The position numbers were made by a program, and so were the translations under genes. DNA of 5,384 bases from Treponema sp. (GTDB taxonomy: Bacteria; Spirochaetota; Spirochaetia; Treponematales; Breznakiellaceae): NCBI GenBank assembly GCA_031255815.1, contig JAIRRU010000077.1:1-5384 (forward strand), given 5' to 3'. Every line of letters begins with the position of its first letter. Position 1 is the stretch's first letter. Under the pieces are notes generated by a model. That model did not search any database and had not been told where the DNA came from. It worked only from the letters and a program-made list of their open reading frames with translations. Positions 1 to 4,243 of this stretch are shown in pieces.

Positions 1-2
1 TC

Positions 3-125
3 CGTCTTGTTAACAATGAAGTGGGTATGGGGAATGTTCCAAGGGAAGCCGGGGGTTTCAAATATTATCTTGCCGATGGCGACGAAATGTTTATTGTCCA
101 TAAAATTTACTCCTTATCACCATAA
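3..125 (+). CDS. C-terminal end of an unrecognised protein (partial)
   Basis: The reading frame starting at base 3 is open from the window edge to a TAA at 123-125 and gives 40 residues, including VPREAGGFKYYLADGDEMF and ending HKIYSLSP. The mix of aromatic, acidic and aliphatic residues looks like a normal folded C-terminus, and a probable terminator follows within 110 bases. The overlapping frame beginning near base 7 runs to 273, but it continues into low-complexity GC-rich repeats and reads unlike a protein, so I prefer this frame. I do not recognise the family. The stretch is much less GC-rich than the genes after 803 (about 43% over 1-240), so the gene may be of different origin or under weaker GC pressure. 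The real start lies upstream of the window. Confidence 0.55.
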   Translation, partial: RLVNNEVGMGNVPREAGGFKYYLADGDEMFIVHKIYSLSP

Positions 126-210
126 GACCGGCGGTTTACCGGAGAAATTTTGTCCATTTTTGGTCTTGCGACAACCACACATCCACGATAATCCTGAAAC
201 GGGAATTTTG

Positions 211-231
211 CAAGACGCTTATCTTGTTTTT
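211..231 (+). terminator. Probable Rho-independent terminator of the upstream gene
   Basis: CAAGA (211-215) pairs with TCTTG (222-226) around the 6-nt loop CGCTTA and is followed directly by five T residues (227-231). A G-U pair (210 with 227) could extend the stem. The stem is short and fairly weak, but the geometry and T-tract are right on the plus strand, and there is no T-tract for the minus strand. It lies 85 bases after the stop of the partial gene. A second, weaker candidate (CCGG at 128-131 with 139-142, then AGAAATTTT) sits just after that stop. Confidence 0.45.
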
Positions 232-260
232 ACCGCTCCCCCCGCGGTTCCTTCTTGTCC

Positions 261-314
261 GCCGCCCTCCTAAAGCGCCGTAACCCCTCCCGGGCTCCGG
301 CGGGGGAGGGCGGC
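261..314. repeat. Two-part inverted repeat (10 bp plus inner 5 bp)
   Basis: GCCGCCCTCC at 261-270 is a perfect inverted match of GGAGGGCGGC at 305-314. Inside it, CGCCG at 276-280 pairs with CGGCG at 298-302. Together they form a long, very GC-rich hairpin with an internal loop. CCCTCCC (286-292) can instead pair with GGGAGGG (304-310), so alternative folds compete. No T-tract follows, so it is not a standard terminator. Confidence 0.6.
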
Positions 315-343
315 TCCCCGGCTCCCCGGTTCTCCGGTTCCCC
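312..343. repeat. Tandem 8-bp repeat, four copies of GGYTCYCC
   Basis: Four adjacent octamers are seen: GGCTCCCC (312-319), GGCTCCCC (320-327), GGTTCTCC (328-335) and GGTTCCCC (336-343). The first two are identical and the last two differ by one or two C/T changes. The array abuts the right arm of the inverted repeat at 305-314. It is non-coding and could vary in copy number by slippage; no function is evident. Confidence 0.6.
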
Positions 344-359
344 GGAAGCCGGGGCTTCC
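344..359. repeat. Short perfect hairpin next to the octamer array
   Basis: GGAAGCC (344-350) and GGCTTCC (353-359) are perfect inverted repeats separated by only GG, so about six pairs could form with a 4-nt loop. It directly follows the tandem octamers. No T-tract follows. Confidence 0.45.
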
Positions 360-374
360 TCCAACTCCGGCCAT

Positions 375-403
375 GGGCCCCTCAAGCCCCGGTTTTGGGG
401 CCC
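375..403. repeat. 7-bp inverted repeat GGGCCCC / GGGGCCC
   Basis: GGGCCCC (375-381) and GGGGCCC (397-403) are perfect inverted repeats around a 15-nt loop. An alternative fold pairs GCCCC (386-390) with GGGGC (397-401) around GGTTTT. The two folds are mutually exclusive. No T-tract follows, so I do not call a terminator. Confidence 0.45.
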
Positions 404-465
404 GGACCCTCGGGGGGGCCGGAATACGCCCTTTTCCGGTATTGAAACCGGGCCTTGCCGGTCTA

Positions 466-495
466 TTGACATCCCGGCGGGAATCCGGCTATGAT
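466..495 (+). promoter_or_regulatory. Sigma70-type promoter for tRNA-Glu
   Basis: A perfect -35 hexamer TTGACA (466-471) is followed after 18 bases by TATGAT (490-495), a 5/6 match to the -10 consensus. A second 5/6 match, GATAAT (493-498), overlaps it but would need a 21-base spacer. Transcription would start near 502, giving a leader of about 40 nt before the tRNA. The spacer contains a perfect 11-base palindrome, TCCCGGCGGGA (472-482), which may be chance in GC-rich DNA or an operator. Confidence 0.75.
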
Positions 496-516
496 AATCG
501 CGGCGGATTACCCTGC

Positions 517-535
517 CGGATCGGCTTTCGATCCG
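517..535 (+). other. Perfect hairpin in the tRNA leader
   Basis: CGGATCG (517-523) pairs perfectly with CGATCCG (529-535) around the 5-nt loop GCTTT. It lies wholly between the predicted transcription start (about 502) and the first base of the tRNA (543), so it would be part of the 5' leader removed by RNase P. It may help processing or simply stabilise the precursor. There is no T-tract. Confidence 0.5.
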
Positions 536-542
536 CGGGCGG

Positions 543-614
543 GGCCCCTTCGTCTATCGGTTAGGACATGAGATTCTCAATCTTAAAAGAGGGGTTCAAT
601 TCCCCTAGGGGCTA
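543..614 (+). tRNA. tRNA-Glu, anticodon CUC
   Basis: A full cloverleaf of 72 nt can be drawn. The acceptor stem is 543-549 with 607-613 and includes one G-U pair at its end. The D-arm contains GTCT...GGTTAGGAC. The anticodon stem is 569-573 with 581-585 (one G-U pair), with loop TTCTCAA placing CTC at positions 34-36. There is a 4-nt variable region (586-589), a perfect T-stem AGGGG/CCCCT (590-594 with 602-606) with loop TTCAATT, and discriminator A614. CUC reads the GAG glutamate codon. The sequence resembles bacterial tRNA-Glu throughout, including the 5' CCCCTTCGTCTA segment. CCA is not encoded and must be added enzymatically. The promoter just upstream suggests it is transcribed on its own. 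Confidence 0.95.
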
Positions 615-641
615 TGATAGAGTTTATGGCGTTGTAGGGCG

Positions 642-664
642 TGTCCATGGCAGGACCATGGGCA
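642..664 (+). other. 9-bp hairpin downstream of the tRNA
   Basis: TGTCCATGG (642-650) pairs with CCATGGGCA (656-664) over nine positions, with one G-U pair and a 5-nt loop CAGGA. It lies 27 bases after the tRNA 3' end, where a transcript end would be expected, but no T-tract follows. It could be a 3' processing or stability structure, a Rho-associated end or a binding site containing two CCATGG palindromes. The rest of 615-802 has no credible gene and no clear promoter that I could find. Confidence 0.4.
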
Positions 665-802
665 ACTATGGAATGAGGGCAAGGGCGGAACCCCCAGGGT
701 TCGTTTTGAGGGATCTCCGGGCTGCGGATAGCCGGGGCGGATTCGGAAAAGGCCAATGCCTCTACCCGGCGGAACCGGGAACGGCTGAGCGGCGGAAAAC
801 CA

Positions 803-2323
803 ATGATCGGCTCTTGTAGTATAAAAACCACGATGTTCCGGAGGGCCCCCGGGCTGCTCCCGGGAATCCTCCCAAAACCGGCCGGGTTTTGGGGCTTGAC
901 CGTCCTCTTGTTCATCTTTTCGGCGTCCCTTCTCCCCGCCCAAACCGCGCGGGAATTGGACCTGCTCCTCGAAACCCGGCAGATCAGTTTTAGCCAGGCC
1001 AGCCGTTTTGTCCTTGTCGTCGCCCGGGTGTTAAACGAAGAGACGGCCGGCACGGCCTATACGCTGGCCCGGGAACGGGGCTGGCTGCCGAAAAGGGCGG
1101 CGCCGGACAATCCCATTCGCCTGGGTGAACTCTGCCACCTTATCATGAGGGCCTTTGAAATGAAGGGCTCCTTTCTCTACGCCATCTTTCCGGGACCCCG
1201 TTACGCCTTTCGGGAACTGGATTACCTGGGCCTGATCCCCGGTCAGCGGGATCCCTCGGTCAGGGTTTCGGGGGAGCGGTTTCTCCATATCCTGAGCCTG
1301 GTAGCCGCCCACACCGGGGTAGACGAAAAGGCCGCCGAGGAAGAGGCCCGCCTGGCCGCCGAGGAGGAAGCCCGGCGTCAGGCCGAAGCGGAAGAGGCCC
1401 GGCGCCAGGCCGAGGAAGAGGAAGCCCGCCGTCTGGCTGAAGAGGAAGAGGCCCGGCGCTTGGCCGAGGAAGAGGAAGCCCGCCGTCTGGCTGAAGAAGA
1501 TGAGGCCCGGCGCCAGGCTGAGGAAGAGGAAGCGCGGCGTCTTGCTGAAGAAGAAGAGGCCCGGCGCCAGGCTGAGGAAGAGGAAGCCCGGCGTCTTGCT
1601 GAAGAAGAGGAAGCCCGCCGCTTGGCTGAAGAAGAAGCCCTGCGCCTGGCCGCCGAGGAAGAAGCCCGGCGTCTGTCGGCCGGGGGGCTGCCTCCGGCCG
1701 GGAAAGAGGAGAATCTGCGCTTAGCCGAAGAAGAGGAAGCGCGGCGCTTGGCGGCGAAAGAGGCCCTGCTTCTGGCCGACGGGGAAGTCCGGCGGCTGGT
1801 GGAACAGGAGACGCGGCGCGAGGTCGAAGAAGAGGCCCGGCGTCTGGCGGCGGAAGAAGCCCTGCTTCTGGCCGAAGAGGAAGTCCGGCGGCTGGTGGAA
1901 AGAGAGACCCTGCGCCAGGCCCGGGAAGAAGGGGAAGAGGAAGCGGAGCGGGAGGCCCGCAGGGCCCTTGCCGACGCGGCCCTGGTACAATCCCTGCGCA
2001 TCCGGTTCGCGGCGGATGGAACGGAGCTTACGGAGGCGGAACGGGCCAAAATCAGGGAAATCGTTCCCATCCTCCTGCGCTACCCCGATAAGAAACTCCT
2101 GGTGACGGGTTACACCGCCCTGGCGGCGGCTGAGGCGGGAAGACTGCGGATCTCAACGGGCCGGGCCCAGGCCGTGGCGGATTACCTGATCTCCCTGAAT
2201 GTCCGCCGGCCCGGCGATATTCAGGTCCAGGGTCACGGCGCCCAACGGCCCCTGGGCAGCAACGATACGGCTGCCGGCAGGGCCCTTAACCGGCGGGTTG
2301 AAATTACCCTGCTGGACGAATAA
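803..2323 (+). CDS. OmpA-family envelope protein with SLH-like region and long charged helix
   Basis: This is a secreted protein of 506 residues from ATG 803. Residues 11-47 form a signal peptide: basic FRR, hydrophobic GLTVLLFIFSASLL, then PAQ as the likely cleavage site. Residues 61-172 hold three helical segments resembling S-layer-homology repeats: ISFSQASRFVLVV, IRLGELCHLIMRAF and VRVSGERFLHIL, with GWLPK and LGLIPG as their turns. Residues 175-388 are almost entirely Glu/Ala/Arg/Leu in 9-residue units of the type EEEARRLAE, broken by a Gly/Pro hinge at 294-300. Residues 394-506 are an OmpA C-terminal domain ending NRRVEI (496-501). Its usual GHTD motif reads GYTA (436-439), losing the Asp that contacts diaminopimelate, while the partner Arg (454) is kept. 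The likely role is a periplasmic or wall-linked spacer or anchor. ATG 803 has only a weak upstream GGCGG. ATG 833 lacks a ribosome site but gives a neater signal peptide; either could be the start. Confidence 0.9.
   Translation: MIGSCSIKTTMFRRAPGLLPGILPKPAGFWGLTVLLFIFSASLLPAQTARELDLLLETRQISFSQASRFVLVVARVLNEETAGTAYTLARERGWLPKRAAPDNPIRLGELCHLIMRAFEMKGSFLYAIFPGPRYAFRELDYLGLIPGQRDPSVRVSGERFLHILSLVAAHTGVDEKAAEEEARLAAEEEARRQAEAEEARRQAEEEEARRLAEEEEARRLAEEEEARRLAEEDEARRQAEEEEARRLAEEEEARRQAEEEEARRLAEEEEARRLAEEEALRLAAEEEARRLSAGGLPPAGKEENLRLAEEEEARRLAAKEALLLADGEVRRLVEQETRREVEEEARRLAAEEALLLAEEEVRRLVERETLRQAREEGEEEAEREARRALADAALVQSLRIRFAADGTELTEAERAKIREIVPILLRYPDKKLLVTGYTALAAAEAGRLRISTGRAQAVADYLISLNVRRPGDIQVQGHGAQRPLGSNDTAAGRALNRRVEITLLDE
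1391..1633 (+). repeat. 27-bp tandem repeat (9 units) in alternating 54-bp pairs
   Basis: Nine consecutive 27-bp units encode nine 9-residue units, residues 197-277, of the type EEARRQAEE or EEARRLAEE. Two DNA types alternate, distinguished by synonymous codons. One begins GAAGAGGCCCGGCGC, the other GAGGAAGCCCGCCGT or near variants. The order is A-B-A-B-A-B-A-B-B, so the duplicated unit was probably 54 bp. More degenerate units flank the array on both sides. Similarity between copies is high enough for recombination or slippage to change the length in frame. Confidence 0.85.
1730..1921 (+). repeat. 96-bp direct duplication (two 32-residue copies)
   Basis: Bases 1730-1825 and 1826-1921 are adjacent, similar copies, each encoding 32 residues. 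They share EEEARRLAA, EALLLA, EVRRLVE and ET in register. Long stretches such as CCCTGCTTCTGGCC and GTCCGGCGGCTGGTGGAA are identical. This is a second, separate expansion of the helical region, distal to the Gly/Pro break at residues 294-300. Confidence 0.8.
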
Positions 2324-2341
2324 ACGGCGGAGATCAAGCCC

Positions 2342-3568
2342 ATGAAACGACCTGTATTTTTTACCGTCCTGGCCCTGCTGCTAAGCTTTTCCATTGGGGC
2401 CGCGGACTTCGGACTCCTCCTTGCCCCCTCGGTGACTTACGGATCCGGCCCGGAGGGTAAAGGTCTCGGCCTGACCGGGACCTTTACGCCCTGGCTTTCC
2501 CTCGCCATGGGGGAAAACGTGAACTTCTACCTTTCGGGAAAAATCACCCTCACGGGTTACGAGTACGGAAAGGCGGCCTGGACGGAACTGCCCGTCGCGG
2601 AACTTGACCGGACGGAACTGAACTTCCGGTTCTCCCGGGCAATTAATATCACCCTGGGCCGCCATTGGTTCCAGGACCAGGCGGGGATGATCGCCTCCGG
2701 GCTTTTCGACGGCCTGACGGGGAATTTCGGCTGGGGCAGACTCCGCTTGTCCGGGGGCGTGTACTACACGGGCCTGCTCTACCGGGGAACGGCGGGGATC
2801 CTGATGACGGATAAGGACATTAGGGATCAAGCCGTGCCCCTGGATTACGGCGATTTCCTCAACACCTACCCCGCCTCCCGCCGCGTACTGGCCTCCATCG
2901 CGGGGGATTTTCCCAACGCGAGTTCCCGGGCCGTCCTGGGCTTCAACGCCCTGGGCCAGTACGATTTCAACGATTACGGGAATTCCGGGGACGAGCCCCT
3001 TCACAGCCAGTACCTGGAGCTCCGTTACGGCCTGGAACCCCTGGACAGCCTCCGCTTTACCCTGACCGGCCTTGGGGCCGCAAGGGAAATGGGGACGGAG
3101 CTGGATTTTTCCCTGGCCGCGGCCCTTGGGGCGGAGTGGGAAATTCCCGGCAGGCTCAGGGACATGCTGAGCGCCGAACTGCGCTGGGGGAGCGGGGAGA
3201 TCAACAGCTTCCTGGTTCCATTCCGGCCCCTGAACAACATCGCCCAGGGTTCTATTTTTACCCCGGCCCTGTCGGGGATCATGAACGCCCGGGCCTCCTA
3301 CGTCTTCCGGCCCCACGACACCCTTTCCTTTAACGCGGCGGGGGCCGCTTTTTGGCGGAGCGACAGGAATACCTTTCAGGATGCTGAACTGGATCCCGCT
3401 TCGAATAACCTTTTCTTGGGCGCCGAAGCCTACGGGCAGATTACCTGGGCGCCCCAGTCGGCCCTGCGCCTGGACCTGAGGGGCGGCGTGTTCTTCCCCC
3501 TGGGCGCCTTTAGGGCGGGGACTCCCCTGCGCTGGAACGCCGGCGCGGCCTTGGTGGTGTCGTTATGA
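2342..3568 (+). CDS. Predicted outer-membrane beta-barrel protein
   Basis: The protein has 408 residues. A signal peptide covers about residues 1-20 (KRP, then a run of Phe/Leu/Ala ending SIGA). The mature part shows the alternating hydrophobic/polar pattern and aromatic girdle of transmembrane beta-strands, for example GNFGWGRLRLSGGVYYTGLL (128-146), SQYLELRYGL (222-231) and the last strands ending in ALVVSL. The segment GRHWFQDQAGMIASGLFDGL (106-125) resembles the conserved arginine/aspartate part of porin-like barrels, where a loop is often placed in the pore. This is recalled family resemblance, not a search result. No catalytic motif is seen. The C-terminal residue is Leu, not the Phe common in proteobacterial barrels. 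The start is supported by GGAG at 2329-2332, 9 nt upstream. It begins 18 nt after the OmpA-like gene and overlaps the next gene by ATGA, so it is probably co-translated with both. The substrate is unknown; it may be a porin or export channel. Confidence 0.75.
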   Translation: MKRPVFFTVLALLLSFSIGAADFGLLLAPSVTYGSGPEGKGLGLTGTFTPWLSLAMGENVNFYLSGKITLTGYEYGKAAWTELPVAELDRTELNFRFSRAINITLGRHWFQDQAGMIASGLFDGLTGNFGWGRLRLSGGVYYTGLLYRGTAGILMTDKDIRDQAVPLDYGDFLNTYPASRRVLASIAGDFPNASSRAVLGFNALGQYDFNDYGNSGDEPLHSQYLELRYGLEPLDSLRFTLTGLGAAREMGTELDFSLAAALGAEWEIPGRLRDMLSAELRWGSGEINSFLVPFRPLNNIAQGSIFTPALSGIMNARASYVFRPHDTLSFNAAGAAFWRSDRNTFQDAELDPASNNLFLGAEAYGQITWAPQSALRLDLRGGVFFPLGAFRAGTPLRWNAGAALVVSL

Positions 3569-4218
3569 AAAACCGTACAAAAGCGCTTTTTGCCGCGCTG
3601 TTCTTTTCGGGGGCCCTGGCCCTTTCCGCCCAGGAGGAGTCGCCGGTTCTTATCCGGGAACTGCGCGGCAGGGTGGAGGTAAAGGAGCCGGGGGCGGCGG
3701 ACTGGACTCCCGCCCGGCAGGGCCAGAGTCTGGCCCGGACGGCGCAGATCTCCACCGGTTTCGGAAGCGCCGCGCTGCTCGAACTGGGGGATACCCTGAT
3801 AATGCTGCGGGCCCTTACCCGGGTAAGGCTGGATGAAATGCCGGCCTCCGAACATGAAGGGTCCGGTATCAGCCTGGAAACGGGGCGGATCCGGGCCGAG
3901 GCGAAGACCCCGGCGGGGGAGGGGGCGGAATTTACCCTGCGCGGCTCCGGCCTGAGCGCTTCGAGCCGGGGCGCCTCCTTCGAGTTTGACGGGACGGGTC
4001 TTGCGGTGGAGCGGGGCAGGGTCCGCGTCAGCGTCGGGGGCCGGAGCGGAACCCACGTGGGCGCGGGCCGCCGGCTTAGAACGGCGCCGGACAGCGGTCG
4101 CGCCCTGGGCTCCGCCGAAGCCATGGGGGAGGATCTGGTTCCCCCCGCGCCCGCGGGTATGAACCCCGGCCCCATAAAGTTGGCCCCACCGGCGGATGGC
4201 GCCAATATTGCCCCATAG
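3565..4218 (+). CDS. Secreted FecR-domain protein
   Basis: The protein has 217 residues. Residues 1-22 are a signal peptide (KNRTK, a hydrophobic run, then ALSA|Q). Residues 30-155 match the FecR-domain pattern: RGRVEVKEPG, then the QISTGFGSAALLELGDTLIM segment (61-80), then TRVRLDE. The second half shows LETGRIRAE, EFTLRGSGLSASSRGASFEF and VERGRVRVSV, corresponding to the usual 'FxVRTPxAxAxVRGTxF' region. FecR proper is an inner-membrane anti-sigma regulator. This protein has no cytoplasmic or membrane anchor segment, so it is more likely a periplasmic or surface partner of the barrel encoded just before it. The tail is Pro-rich, and PPADGANIAP at the very end looks like the beginning of an Ig/Fn3-like module that is then cut off. 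ATG 3565 overlaps the preceding stop by 4 nt, suggesting translational coupling; only a weak GGTGG lies upstream. Confidence 0.8.
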   Translation: MKNRTKALFAALFFSGALALSAQEESPVLIRELRGRVEVKEPGAADWTPARQGQSLARTAQISTGFGSAALLELGDTLIMLRALTRVRLDEMPASEHEGSGISLETGRIRAEAKTPAGEGAEFTLRGSGLSASSRGASFEFDGTGLAVERGRVRVSVGGRSGTHVGAGRRLRTAPDSGRALGSAEAMGEDLVPPAPAGMNPGPIKLAPPADGANIAP

Positions 4219-4243
4219 TGACGGGCCGGCGCTGACCGGTAAC

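Larger units (their letters stand above)
232..465. other. GC-rich, repeat-dense intergenic region without a credible gene
   Basis: No reading frame here looks like a real protein. The open frames on both strands translate to Pro/Gly/Arg/Ala-rich low-complexity sequence, have no ribosome binding site and simply follow the GC richness. The region holds nested inverted repeats and a tandem 8-bp repeat, listed separately, plus a small hairpin CCGGT/ACCGG (436-440 with 447-451, 6-nt loop). It begins abruptly where the less GC-rich upstream sequence ends. It could be a dispersed intergenic repeat element or a structured RNA; nothing in the window decides between these. Confidence 0.5.

Noticed and set aside
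7..273. Plus-strand 88-residue open frame
   Set aside because: It overlaps the better C-terminal frame ending at 125, starts at a non-ATG codon without a ribosome site, runs through the probable terminator, and ends in low-complexity Pro/Ser sequence.
255..564. Open frames in both directions across the GC-rich intergenic block
   Set aside because: Their products are Pro/Gly/Arg/Ala-rich, arise from octamer and inverted repeats, and one runs across the tRNA promoter and into the tRNA.
706..734. TTGAGG with a weak GATAGC as a promoter for the operon at 803
   Set aside because: The -10 match is too poor to support a call, and nothing else strengthens it.
583..1053. Minus-strand 156-residue open frame ending RGIEPLF
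   Set aside because: Its C-terminus is the antisense of the tRNA T-arm and acceptor stem. 'RGIEPLF' endings are a well-known sign of spurious frames read across tRNA genes. The rest is antisense to the signal peptide and N-terminal region of the OmpA-like gene.
1391..1633. Regular 27-bp repeats resembling a CRISPR array
   Set aside because: There are no unique spacers between units. The units are contiguous, in frame and coding, and the translation is a regular charged helix.
1378..2070. Long minus-strand open frame rich in RRRASSSSA repeats
   Set aside because: It is the exact shadow of the Glu/Arg/Ala repeat on the other strand. The repeat lacks stop codons in this frame by composition; there is no ribosome site or plausible fold.
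2381..3316. Minus-strand 311-residue open frame opposite the beta-barrel gene
   Set aside because: It is antisense to a gene with a signal peptide, ribosome site and coherent strand pattern. The product is Gly/Pro/Gln-rich without domains, and GC-rich DNA produces such frames readily.
4196..4243. Upstream start codon for the HAD gene
   Set aside because: It overlaps the FecR gene by 23 nt and adds 16 residues before the standard HAD beginning, in which the nucleophile motif lies within the first ten residues.
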